Position numbers and translations under genes: made by a program
Source of the DNA: Synergistaceae bacterium
Lineage (GTDB): Bacteria > Synergistota > Synergistia > Synergistales > Synergistaceae
Assembly (NCBI GenBank): GCA_028702015.1
Contig: JAQVPO010000044.1
Span: 1 to 8,644, forward strand
Length of the DNA: 8,644 nucleotides
Direction of reading: 5' to 3'
Shown here: positions 1 through 6,403 of the stretch, in pieces
How the letters are laid out: the number at the start of each line of letters is the position of its first letter
Position numbering within the stretch: position 1 is the stretch's first letter
The notes under the pieces: generated by a model
Seen by the model: the letters and a program-made list of their open reading frames with translations, nothing else
Told to the model about the DNA's origin: nothing
Database searches by the model: none

Positions 1-440
1 GGATGTACTTTGGCTTTGTCTGTGCACTCCCCTATTGTCAGCTGATGCTCGTTCATGATCCCATAGTTTGCATCAAAGTATGCATATGTATGAGAGACCT
101 GGGGAATGGATCCAAGAGGTACGGAGGAAGGGAAACCTTTTTTGTCATAAGCAGGAGCTCTGTCTTTTGCAATGATCCTGTGTGTCTGTGTTCCTCCCCA
201 CTCTGGCTTGAATCCCAATGATGCATGTGAATAAAAAACAGTGCGCATGGAGCCAGGTGCATGGTCCATTGCAGGGACATAAATAAGGCTTGCGTCATTC
301 AGCCCGTCATCCGAGTGCGAGACCATTACAGATCCGTCTGCTGTTGCGTTTTTGCCGGCTATAGTTGTTGTGCAGGAGAATGCCGGAACGGAAAACATTG
401 TAAAAAGAATAAGCATTAACATAAAATACAGGTTTCTCAT
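1..440 (-). CDS. Secreted C69-family dipeptidase, N-terminal part (cut by window edge)
   Basis: The reading frame from ATG 440-438 runs open to the left edge for 146 codons, so the C-terminal part is missing. Residues 1-22 form a signal peptide: a short basic start, a hydrophobic core rich in L/M/I/F, and an A-F-S cleavage motif. Residue C23 follows directly, in the context CTTTIAGKNATADGSV, and then SHSDDGLNDASL and NEHQLTIGEC. This is the pattern of the C69 (PepD-like) N-terminal nucleophile hydrolases, in which the cysteine exposed by processing is the catalytic nucleophile; they cleave dipeptides. The start is supported by a strong AAAGGAGGT ribosome binding site (451-459) about 10 nt upstream. 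The product probably acts outside the cytoplasm, in peptide scavenging. The gene stands alone on its side of a 253-bp spacer. The family call is firm; the exact substrate is unknown. Confidence 0.88.
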   Translation of the reverse strand, partial: MRNLYFMLMLILFTMFSVPAFSCTTTIAGKNATADGSVMVSHSDDGLNDASLIYVPAMDHAPGSMRTVFYSHASLGFKPEWGGTQTHRIIAKDRAPAYDKKGFPSSVPLGSIPQVSHTYAYFDANYGIMNEHQLTIGECTDKAKVH

Positions 441-466
441 CAAAGGTCTGACCTCCTTTAAAATTC

Positions 467-487
467 TTGGTAATATATTACTACCAA
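467..487 (-). promoter_or_regulatory. Inverted repeat just upstream of the C69 dipeptidase gene
   Basis: TTGGTA and TACCAA arms flank an AT-rich centre (TAATATATTA) at 467-487, only a few bases upstream of the ribosome binding site of the dipeptidase gene. It could be an operator or a small leader hairpin. TAATAT inside it could also serve as a -10 element with TTGATT (501-506 on this strand) as -35, but the 19-bp spacing is poor. Only the symmetry is directly visible; the role is inferred. Confidence 0.3.
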
Positions 488-540
488 AGTCAGTTAAATA
501 ATCAATGAGATAATTCTTTGATTAAGCTCCATATGGAATC

Positions 541-578
541 TTAAGGCATCCCTGATATGAAGGGGGCCTTAATTTTTT
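541..578 (+). terminator. Terminator-like hairpin with U-tract on the plus strand
   Basis: TTAAGGC (541-547) pairs perfectly with GCCTTAA (566-572), and CCCT (550-553) pairs with AGGG (561-564) inside it, with a small AT/G internal loop and a 7-nt apical loop. TTTTTTCT follows at 573-580. On the plus strand this is a good rho-independent terminator shape. Both neighbouring genes, however, are on the minus strand, where the stem is followed by GATTCC and not a T-run. It could be a poor terminator for the upstream minus operon, block antisense transcription, or be a remnant. Confidence 0.45.
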
Positions 579-591
579 CTCTGTTGAAGGT

Positions 592-621
592 ATATTATTA
601 AGCTGGAAGCAAATAATGCAA
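592..621 (-). promoter_or_regulatory. Weak candidate promoter for the C69 dipeptidase gene
   Basis: On the minus strand TTGCAT (616-621) and TAATAT (592-597) are 18 bp apart. Matches to the sigma-70 consensus are 3/6 and 4/6. A transcript from here would have a leader of about 145 nt containing the 541-572 hairpin. The whole spacer is AT-rich, so chance matches are expected and this is a tentative call. Confidence 0.22.
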
Positions 622-693
622 AGTTTTAGTTAAATCTTTATAAAAGATAAGAAATAATCTTGCCCAAATAAGCTGAAAAAAGCTCCGTATTCC

Positions 694-1461
694 TTAAATA
701 TTCCGCTTCGCTGCTATCAGGGCAGCTCCTATTGCACCTGAATGCTGAGGCATCTCAGGAGTCAGTACAGGTCTGCCCAGGTGTTTTGAAATCAGGGATG
801 CAAGGGTTTTATTCAGGGCAGGACCGCCTGTCATTACCACAGATCCGCTTGATGAAAGACGGTCGACCATTCCAGCTGCCCTCAAAGCTATAGAATCAAG
901 GAGGCCGAGCGCGATATTTTGCTTTTGTATTCCCCTGGCGAGCAGGCTTATCACTTCTGATTCAGCAAAGACTGTACACATACTCGAAATTGTCTGTATC
1001 TCCGTCTCGTCTGGTATCTCTGAAAAGTCTTTAAGGCTGTATCCTAAAAGTACAGCCATATTGCTTAAAAAACGTCCTGTTCCTGCTGCGCACTTATCAT
1101 TCATAAGAAAATCTGTTACTTTGCCATCACGATCCATAGTGATCACCTTAATGTCCTGTCCTCCAATATCAAGCACAGTTTCAGCGCCATTTATCATGAA
1201 AGATGCTCCCGCTGCATGGCAGGTTATCTCAGTTACGGACCTTTCCGCAAAACCGCACATTTTTCTCCCGTAGCCGGTCGCTACTATATGAGAGATATCT
1301 CCCATATTCAGGGAAGATCTTTCCAGCAGCGTCTGTATGGCAGCCTGCGAGGTACTCTCTATTTCCCATCCTGTAGGCTGGCTCCAGACGTCAAAGGTGA
1401 GTCCGTTCCAGAGGGCAGTCTTTATATTTGAAGAACCAATGTCGATTCCTGCAGTATACAT
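694..1461 (-). CDS. yjiL: Activator ATPase (archerase) of the double-cubane cluster protein, BadF/HgdC family
   Basis: This 255-residue protein is an ASKHA-fold ATPase of the BadF/BadG/HgdC family. Members form homodimers that hold one [4Fe-4S] cluster between subunits and use ATP hydrolysis to push a low-potential electron into a partner iron-sulfur enzyme. Visible motifs are the phosphate-1 loop GIDIGSSNIKTA (residues 5-16), DIGGQD (98-103), NDKCAAGTGRF (121-131) with C124, SSMCTVFAESEV (159-170) with C162, and the phosphate/adenosine motif TGG (211-213). C124 and C162 match the two cluster cysteines of HgdC in spacing and context. The length equals, as I recall, that of E. coli YjiL. The ATG overlaps the stop of the upstream reductase gene by one base (TGATG), so translation is probably coupled. 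Its partner should be the adjacent YjiM-like protein and not a dehydratase, because no second dehydratase subunit gene is next to it. Confidence 0.9.
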   Translation of the reverse strand: MYTAGIDIGSSNIKTALWNGLTFDVWSQPTGWEIESTSQAAIQTLLERSSLNMGDISHIVATGYGRKMCGFAERSVTEITCHAAGASFMINGAETVLDIGGQDIKVITMDRDGKVTDFLMNDKCAAGTGRFLSNMAVLLGYSLKDFSEIPDETEIQTISSMCTVFAESEVISLLARGIQKQNIALGLLDSIALRAAGMVDRLSSSGSVVMTGGPALNKTLASLISKHLGRPVLTPEMPQHSGAIGAALIAAKRNI

Positions 1462-2612
1462 CAGATCATCTCTATGAATGCGCCGAACCTTGTAGCAAGC
1501 TGGCCAGTGTCACCCTGGGAATAATCAGTTTCTGCCGCCATGTACGGGATTTCTGCCTCCTGCAGACACTCACGTACGGAATGACTTTCCACAGCGTATG
1601 TGTGGCAGGCCTGAAGAATAACATCAATGACACCCTCTGCCCTGTATTCCCGAACATATTTTTTGATAAGCTCAAGTCTTTTTGTGTTAGGAGACATCAC
1701 AGAACAGGGTATGTTGAGGTATTTTTCAGTTATTGCGTCAATGGGGTCTGAACTTTCATCTACCGGAGATGATGAACACTTGAGATTTCCGCAGTTTTCA
1801 AAACCTACTATTATGCCGCCCGTTTCCCTTGATTCTATCGCGTCTGCCACCTTCTCCAGTGATTTGCCCATAGGACATCCTGTAATGAGTATGCGTTTTG
1901 CTCCAGGGCAGATCCTTCTTTCACCGGAGTCATAATTTTCCTTCAGCTTCAATGTAAGATCGCTAACAAGTTTTATAGCTTCCTCATAATCAAAGGAGAA
2001 TTTGAGGTAATCTGAGACCAGCATTATCTCTTTTCCTGTCAATACGGGACAAGGCAGTTTTGACAGATCATAGAACTCCATCATTGTTCTGTGCATCCTG
2101 TTGCGCAGTTTTATTGATGCGGAGAGTTTCTCATTTGTTATGTCTGTATTGAAAGTTGCTTCGAGCACGCTTTTTAGTCTAAGGATCTCATCTTTCCATA
2201 ATACCATGCTGTTTTTTCCGTCTACATTCTGGGGAAGCTGCATTACATGTGTATGCCGCATCTGCCCCAGATATTCGTACATCTTTTTTTTGCCGTCACA
2301 GGTAGTTTCCCCTATTACCATATCGCAAAAATGAAAATAGGGGCAGGTGTCTGTAAGAGCGAAGCCGTAGCTGGATTTAATGAGCGGACATAGATTTCTT
2401 GGGAGGTGCTTCTCTGCAGCGGCTATCGGCTTTTCACTTGTGCTGCAAAGAGATACTGGGAATCCTCCTGCCGCATTGATAAGTTCCCACGGCGTGAATG
2501 TGCAGTATGTGCCTACTACAGGTATGCCTCTCTCTTTGATCTCCTTAACACGGACCGGTCCCATCGCGGTACCTTCACGCATTTTTTCAATTATTTCTCC
2601 TATGTTATGCAT
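1461..2612 (-). CDS. yjiM: Double-cubane cluster protein, YjiM type (2-hydroxyacyl-CoA dehydratase superfamily)
   Basis: This 383-residue protein belongs to the HgdB/BcrC/FldB superfamily. It matches, by recall, the YjiM branch along its length: VGTYCTFTPWE (33-43), SLCSTS (54-59), PRNLCPLIKSSYGF (71-84), CPYFHFCD (90-97), GETTCDGKKKMYEY (101-114), HVMQLP (122-127), ILITGCPMG (241-249), DVILQACHTYAVES (330-343) and the C-terminal ETDYSQGDTGQLATRF (361-376). The characterised branch member (DCCP of Carboxydothermus) carries two [4Fe-4S] cubanes joined by a sulfide and, with its ATP-driven reductase, reduces small molecules such as acetylene; its physiological substrate is unknown. Cysteines 37, 56, 75, 90, 105, 246, 274, 303 and 336 lie in conserved-looking contexts, enough for six ligands. 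It has no signal peptide and is cytoplasmic. The ATG at 2612 has a GGAAGGGA site about 8 nt upstream. The activator gene follows directly. Annotation pipelines would often call it a 2-hydroxyacyl-CoA dehydratase. Confidence 0.88.
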   Translation of the reverse strand: MHNIGEIIEKMREGTAMGPVRVKEIKERGIPVVGTYCTFTPWELINAAGGFPVSLCSTSEKPIAAAEKHLPRNLCPLIKSSYGFALTDTCPYFHFCDMVIGETTCDGKKKMYEYLGQMRHTHVMQLPQNVDGKNSMVLWKDEILRLKSVLEATFNTDITNEKLSASIKLRNRMHRTMMEFYDLSKLPCPVLTGKEIMLVSDYLKFSFDYEEAIKLVSDLTLKLKENYDSGERRICPGAKRILITGCPMGKSLEKVADAIESRETGGIIVGFENCGNLKCSSSPVDESSDPIDAITEKYLNIPCSVMSPNTKRLELIKKYVREYRAEGVIDVILQACHTYAVESHSVRECLQEAEIPYMAAETDYSQGDTGQLATRFGAFIEMI

Positions 2613-2674
2613 TTGTCAGTTCCCTTCCGAATTCATTTAGATTAAATTATCAGAATCAATTGTTTTAAAATGGC

Positions 2675-3433
2675 CTACAGCAGATCGCTCATTATTTTCT
2701 CTGCTTCTTTCCCTTCAGGAAGTTCTTTTTTAGAGATGGCTGTCACGATCTTTCCTTCCCGCAGGAATATGAAAAAACTGCCAAGTTTAAGTGCCTGTCT
2801 GATGTTGTGTGAGACCATGACCATTGAATATCTATTTTTCAGGGATATAAGATAGTCTTCTATAAGTTCAGAGGATTTTTTATCCAGAGAGGCTGTTGGC
2901 TCATCAAGAAGGAGTATCTCCGGTTCAAGGGCAAGAGTCCTTGCAAGGCAGAGCCTTTGCTGCTGGCCTCCGGAAAATCGATTTGCAGGTGTATCAAGCC
3001 TATCTTTTACTTCCTCCCATAGTCCTGTTGTTTTCAGTGCCGTCTCCATCCTGTCCTCGGCTTTGGACCTGTTAAAACCTGGGATAAGCTGCAGCGGAAG
3101 CATAATATTTCTCCGGATGCTCATTGGAAGCGGATTGGGTATCTGAAAAACCATTCCTACCTTTCTTCTGAGGTCGGTCGGGGTCAGCTGGTCTGCAGAA
3201 TAAATATCCTTCATCTTGCCGCCGAGGGATAAGCATACCTTCCCGGACCCTTCGTACCCTTGAAAAGTTTCATTGAGCCTGTTCAGGGCTCTTAGAAACG
3301 TTGTCTTACCTGAACCGGAACGTCCAAGAAGAACAGAGATCCCTTCTGCCGGCAATTCAGCACTTACCTGGCTGACAGCTTTTCTGCCGTGGAATGAAAC
3401 TGATAAATTTTTAATTTCAGCACAAAGAGCCAT
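2675..3433 (-). CDS. pstB: Phosphate-type ABC transporter ATP-binding protein
   Basis: This 252-residue ABC ATPase is the usual PstB length. Walker A is GRSGSGKTT (37-45), followed by FLRALNRLNE as in PstB. The Q-loop is VFQIPNPLPMSI (95-106), close to the PstB hallmark PNPFPMSI but with Leu for Phe. The signature is FSGGQQQRLCLART (153-166), Walker B is ILLLDEPTASLD (173-184), and the switch histidine is H209 in VSHN. It powers import through PstA/PstC at the inner face of the membrane. Its ATG shares one base with the pstA stop (TAATG), with AAGGGG 7 nt upstream, indicating coupled translation. The 62-bp gap after it to yjiM shows no terminator. Phosphate is the default ligand from family membership; PstB cannot by itself exclude another oxyanion. 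Confidence 0.9.
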   Translation of the reverse strand: MALCAEIKNLSVSFHGRKAVSQVSAELPAEGISVLLGRSGSGKTTFLRALNRLNETFQGYEGSGKVCLSLGGKMKDIYSADQLTPTDLRRKVGMVFQIPNPLPMSIRRNIMLPLQLIPGFNRSKAEDRMETALKTTGLWEEVKDRLDTPANRFSGGQQQRLCLARTLALEPEILLLDEPTASLDKKSSELIEDYLISLKNRYSMVMVSHNIRQALKLGSFFIFLREGKIVTAISKKELPEGKEAEKIMSDLL

Positions 3434-4311
3434 TATCTAGCCCCTTTCCAATGTTTTTCCATTGTCCGCTGGAGCTTTGAGGCGGCATAAAGCAGTGCTG
3501 CCGATAGCATAAGCAGGACCATCGCTGCGCCGAATCCTCTCAAGAGCTCTTCCTGGTCTGTATATTGAGCAGCAGTGTAGAAAATAAGAAAAGGCAGTGC
3601 TTCGAATTTAGAGCCTAAGCCGGCAGGCAGTCCGGAATTGACGACTACCCCAGTAAGCATGATAACTGCGGTGTCCTCAGCTGCCCTGCCCATCGCAAGC
3701 ATGATCCCTCCAAGTATCCCCTTGCCCGCCGCCGGAATAAGTATATGGAGCAGCATCTGCTGTTCGGTGAAGCCAAGAGATATGCCTGTTGTAACTAGAG
3801 AATCCGGCAGACTTTCTATCGATGAGCGGGTAGTAACGACAAGTGCAGGCATCACCAGCAGAGCAAGACAGAATGCGGCAAGGCTTATGCAGGTAGTCGC
3901 ATCGGGGGCAAGGGTTCGTCTGAGAAAGAGGATAAGCACAAATCCAAAAAGTCCCATAACAATTGACGGAACACTTGCCAGAAGGTCAACTGCCATAGAA
4001 AGCATCTCTTTCTTTCTGCCTTCCGAGTAGCGTGCAAGATATATTCCGCAGCCTATGCCAGGAAGAAGGGAAATTGCCATAGTCAGGCCTACCAGGCATA
4101 AGGTCCCTATGAAAGCCGGCCATATGCCATCCCATACAGGGCGTGACCCAGTTATTGCCTCAAGAGGGGCTGTGTTTCCGAAGAATAAGGAAGTGTTGAT
4201 AACAGGTGCTCCGTGATAAATAAGGAATCCTATAAGCATCAGGAAAGAGCAAATCACAAAAAATGCCGACAGCCAGGCCAGAATGCGAAGCAGCTTTATC
4301 CTTGCATCCAT
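3433..4311 (-). CDS. pstA: Phosphate-type ABC transporter permease PstA
   Basis: This 292-residue integral membrane protein has hydrophobic segments near residues 8-32, 63-92, 108-130, 141-160, 198-224 and 259-277, fitting the six-helix PstA/PstC topology. LLASVPSIVMGLFGF (110-124) is the typical permease loop of this family. The cytoplasmic EAA-type coupling region SLGFTEQQMLLHILIPAA (178-195), ending in MGRAAEDTA (207-215), is the contact site for PstB. With PstC it forms the membrane channel. The ATG at 4311 lies inside the end of pstC (16-base overlap) and has AGGA 7 nt upstream. The PstA rather than PstC assignment rests on gene order (S-C-A-B) and on the AEDTA variant of the coupling motif. 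Confidence 0.87.
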   Translation of the reverse strand: MDARIKLLRILAWLSAFFVICSFLMLIGFLIYHGAPVINTSLFFGNTAPLEAITGSRPVWDGIWPAFIGTLCLVGLTMAISLLPGIGCGIYLARYSEGRKKEMLSMAVDLLASVPSIVMGLFGFVLILFLRRTLAPDATTCISLAAFCLALLVMPALVVTTRSSIESLPDSLVTTGISLGFTEQQMLLHILIPAAGKGILGGIMLAMGRAAEDTAVIMLTGVVVNSGLPAGLGSKFEALPFLIFYTAAQYTDQEELLRGFGAAMVLLMLSAALLYAASKLQRTMEKHWKGAR

Positions 4312-5144
4312 ATTTTCTTCCTCATCAAGCGAAATAGTATGTTGGCCGAGATGCTTACAAAAAGGAGTATGCCGCCGGCTACGAAAAGAGAAAGATAGGC
4401 AGTTCCTCCTACGTCAGAGGATAGAACAAGCCCGATGTGCGCGGTCAGGGTCCTCATGGCGTCCAGCGGAGTGTTTGCATACTGAACCGCGTTGCCTGCG
4501 AGCATCGTAGGAATGAGTGTGTCACCGGCTGCTCTTCCGAAGCCTAAAAGAGCAGAAGACCATATCCATTGTTTGGAAGCCGGGAGGACTACCATAGCGA
4601 TGTTTTGCTCACGAGTGAATCCTAAAGCTGCTGATGTGATGCTTGTCTGAGCTTCTATGGTTTTGAAGGCGCTGTCCATTGAGAGCACCATTGTTGGCAT
4701 TATAAGCAGGCTGAGTACTATCGAAGCTGTCAGCCATGAAAAACCGGAACCTCCAAGTCCGTTTCTGATGAGAGGGACAAGAAGGAAAACAGAGGCGAAT
4801 CCATAAACGACTGTTGGTACAGCAGTCATTATTCTAAGAATATTTGCCAGGAACCTTGCTGCCCATCTGGGGCCGAACCCATGGATAAAGCAGCAGCATC
4901 CGACAGAAAACGTCCATCCTGTGATCAGGGAGGAAAGAGAAAGAAGTCCGCTTGCCCAAATCATAGGCAAGATGCCAAAATTGCCTCTTTCAGGGTCCCA
5001 TACAGAACAAAAGAGGGAAGGGCCGCTTTTCATCAAGCCGTCCACGGCACAGAGAGCAATAAAAATAAATAGAGCTGACATTAGGGAAGATACATATGCA
5101 GCCGATGCTTTTAACCATATGGGAGTATTTTTATTATCTTTCAA
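4296..5144 (-). CDS. pstC: Phosphate-type ABC transporter permease PstC (TTG start)
   Basis: This 282-residue membrane protein is the first permease gene after the binding protein. Hydrophobic segments lie near residues 15-36, 61-86, 105-127, 138-155, 196-216 and 249-270. IMTAVPTVVYGFASV (105-119) and the coupling region AALGFTREQNIAMVVLPAS (172-190), with GFGRAAGDTL (201-210), are typical of PstC/PstA permeases; GRAAGDT is closer to the PstC form. The start is TTG at 5144-5142: an AAGGA site lies 7 nt upstream, no in-frame ATG exists between that site and the TTG, and the next methionine (residue 22) lies inside the first membrane segment. At 282 residues it is a little shorter than E. coli PstC (about 319 by recall). 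It overlaps pstA by 16 bases. Confidence 0.87.
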   Translation of the reverse strand: MKDNKNTPIWLKASAAYVSSLMSALFIFIALCAVDGLMKSGPSLFCSVWDPERGNFGILPMIWASGLLSLSSLITGWTFSVGCCCFIHGFGPRWAARFLANILRIMTAVPTVVYGFASVFLLVPLIRNGLGGSGFSWLTASIVLSLLIMPTMVLSMDSAFKTIEAQTSITSAALGFTREQNIAMVVLPASKQWIWSSALLGFGRAAGDTLIPTMLAGNAVQYANTPLDAMRTLTAHIGLVLSSDVGGTAYLSLFVAGGILLFVSISANILFRLMRKKIWMQG

Positions 5145-5151
5145 TTGTATG

Positions 5152-5156
5152 TCCTT
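5152..5156 (-). promoter_or_regulatory. Ribosome binding site that fixes the TTG start of pstC
   Basis: AAGGA on the minus strand lies 7 nt upstream of TTG 5144-5142 and directly after the intercistronic hairpin. No other SD-like sequence precedes an in-frame ATG nearby, so it decides the start. The weak start codon and the hairpin together would keep permease synthesis below that of the binding protein. Confidence 0.65.
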
Positions 5157-5163
5157 AATTTTA

Positions 5164-5190
5164 CAGGGAGGAGAGGCTCTCTCCTCCCTG
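5164..5190 (-). repeat. Perfect 12-bp intercistronic hairpin between pstS and pstC
   Basis: CAGGGAGGAGAG and its exact complement CTCTCCTCCCTG are separated by 3 nt and start 8 nt after the pstS stop codon. The minus-strand continuation is TAAAATTAAGG, with no U-run, so it is not a standard terminator. Stable hairpins placed right after binding-protein genes of ABC operons are known to protect the upstream message from 3' exonucleases and to lower expression of downstream permease genes. That function is inferred here from position and stability. With a 3-nt loop the top pair may open in the RNA. Confidence 0.8.
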
Positions 5191-5198
5191 GTATTTGA

Positions 5199-6032
5199 TT
5201 ACTTGCCTGCCGGCAGCGGTATATATCCGCTGTCCTTTGTTATCTCAACGCCTTCAGGACTGAATATATAGTCTATAAAAAGCTTTGTGAGCCCTTCAGG
5301 CTGCCCTTTTGTGTTCATATAGAGATTACGTGTAACTTTATATTTGCCGTTTGCGGCGTTTTCCTGTGATGGTACTGTTCCGTCAAAAGTAGGTGCCTTT
5401 ATTGATTTGTCAATATATCCTATGCCTACATATCCTATTGCGCGCTTGTCCTGTGCTACAGCGGTTTTCATGGCTCCGTTAGAACTGACTACGTTTACTG
5501 AAGGAGCAAGTTCTCCCTTTTTAATAGCCTTTTCAGTGAAAACTTCCCTTGTCCCGCTCCCGTCTTCCCTGCCGAAGACATTGATCGTTCCGGATTCGCC
5601 TCCGACCTCTTTCCAGTCCTTGATTTTTCCTGCATAAATATCTATTACCTGCTGGCTTGTCAGAGCGTTTATCCTGTTAGCGGGATTTACAACTACTGCC
5701 ACTCCATCTATAGCAAATGCAAAAGAGACAAGTCCGTATTTTGAAATTTCTTCCTTCTTAAGAGCGCGTCCAGTGTTCCCTATTGTCACAAGCCCTTCTC
5801 CGACCTGCTTAACTCCGACTCCTGAACCGCCGCCGGCAACCGTGATACGAATGTCGGGGTTAAATGACATGATGCGCTTTGCTGCTTCCTTCATAACAGG
5901 AATGTGGGCAGTTCCTCCTGAGATATCAAGAGTGCCTTTCTGTCCTTTGAAGGCATCAATAGGTGCGGCCAAACCGGCTGAGGCTGTTATCAGCATTATT
6001 GTCAGTGCCATGGAAACAATGATTTTTTTCAT
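5199..6032 (-). CDS. pstS: Periplasmic phosphate-type binding protein, PstS family
   Basis: This 277-residue protein has a signal peptide at residues 1-23 (KK start, hydrophobic core, ASAGLAA) and no lipobox cysteine, so it should be a free periplasmic protein, which implies an outer membrane. The mature part shows PstS-like anion-binding segments: ISGGTAHIPVMKEA (37-50), AGGGSGVGVKQVGEG (66-80), IGNTGRAL (84-91), IDGVAVVVNPAN (108-119), FGREDGSGTREVF (153-165) and AIGYVGIGYID (198-208). DGSGTREVF corresponds to the helix-start loop that grips the oxyanion in PstS. It captures phosphate, or possibly another tetrahedral anion, and delivers it to PstCA. The ATG at 6032 has GGAGAG about 11 nt upstream, slightly far. 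It is the first gene of the pst operon, with a candidate promoter about 330 bp upstream. The Thr-Ala-His loop differs from the Thr/Ser-Phe-Pro loop of E. coli PstS, so ligand identity is less sure than family. Confidence 0.87.
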   Translation of the reverse strand: MKKIIVSMALTIMLITASAGLAAPIDAFKGQKGTLDISGGTAHIPVMKEAAKRIMSFNPDIRITVAGGGSGVGVKQVGEGLVTIGNTGRALKKEEISKYGLVSFAFAIDGVAVVVNPANRINALTSQQVIDIYAGKIKDWKEVGGESGTINVFGREDGSGTREVFTEKAIKKGELAPSVNVVSSNGAMKTAVAQDKRAIGYVGIGYIDKSIKAPTFDGTVPSQENAANGKYKVTRNLYMNTKGQPEGLTKLFIDYIFSPEGVEITKDSGYIPLPAGK

Positions 6033-6117
6033 AGTTCTGCTGTCTCTCCTTATGATAATTATTTTTTAATATTAATATTGTGATATGGTCTGGTCATACA
6101 TATGCACGAAAATACTC

Positions 6118-6140
6118 CTGAAGCCACAGAGAGGCTTCGG
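6118..6140. repeat. Hairpin in the pstS leader region
   Basis: GAAGCC (6120-6125) and GGCTTC (6133-6138) form a perfect 6-bp stem with a 7-nt loop. On the minus strand two further C-G pairs can form past a one-base bulge. On that strand the stem is followed by AGGAGTATTTTCG, so the T-run is too far and too short for a standard terminator. In the pst leader it could act as an attenuator or RNA-stability element. Confidence 0.4.
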
Positions 6141-6361
6141 AAGCACCTTTTCAGGAATCCGCAGCAGGGAATCAGCTTTTTGAGGAATTAGCAGGCAAGA
6201 GGTTTACGGCTTTGCAGATGTTTATAATGCGGCCGATCCGGAGGCTGAATGTGCAGCAAATTGGTAACGCATCCCGTGCATTATTGTATTAAAAACATAT
6301 CATGTGCATGCCACAGTACGCCACCGCCTTCCGGAAAATCTGCTGTTCTTACAGGCCCATT

Positions 6362-6390
6362 AATATCACATCAGGGGTTCTTTTTGTCAA
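6362..6390 (-). promoter_or_regulatory. Candidate sigma-70-type promoter for the pst operon
   Basis: On the minus strand a consensus -35 TTGACA (6385-6390) is 17 bp from -10 GATATT (6362-6367, 4/6 match), and TG one base upstream of the -10 gives an extended -10. Transcription would start near 6355 and run toward pstS, giving a leader of about 320 nt. No other sequence of this quality was seen between 6033 and 6701 on this strand. No clear PhoB/PhoP box with proper repeat spacing was seen. Confidence 0.5.
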
Positions 6391-6403
6391 GGCGTATTTT
6401 ACC

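Noticed and set aside
53..298. 81-codon minus-strand frame within the C69 dipeptidase gene
   Set aside because: It overlaps the dipeptidase frame on the same strand in a different phase; the dipeptidase frame has the signal peptide, the catalytic cysteine and the ribosome binding site.
1428..1751. 107-codon plus-strand frame opposite yjiL/yjiM
   Set aside because: It is antisense to two well-supported genes and has no motif or ribosome binding site.
3638..4030. 130-codon plus-strand frame opposite pstA
   Set aside because: It is antisense to a well-supported permease gene; its composition (Ser/Arg/Ile rich) is what the complement of hydrophobic codons gives.
6281..6300. T-run on the minus strand after GATATG, as a possible terminator of a short leader RNA
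   Set aside because: The only stem before it is a weak 4-bp AT-rich one; not enough for a terminator.
6307..6335. Possible cobalamin riboswitch fragment (GCCACAG on plus; GGAAGGC and ACTGTGGC on minus)
   Set aside because: The order and spacing of the conserved riboswitch elements are wrong on both strands, and the GGTG/CCCGC core is missing.
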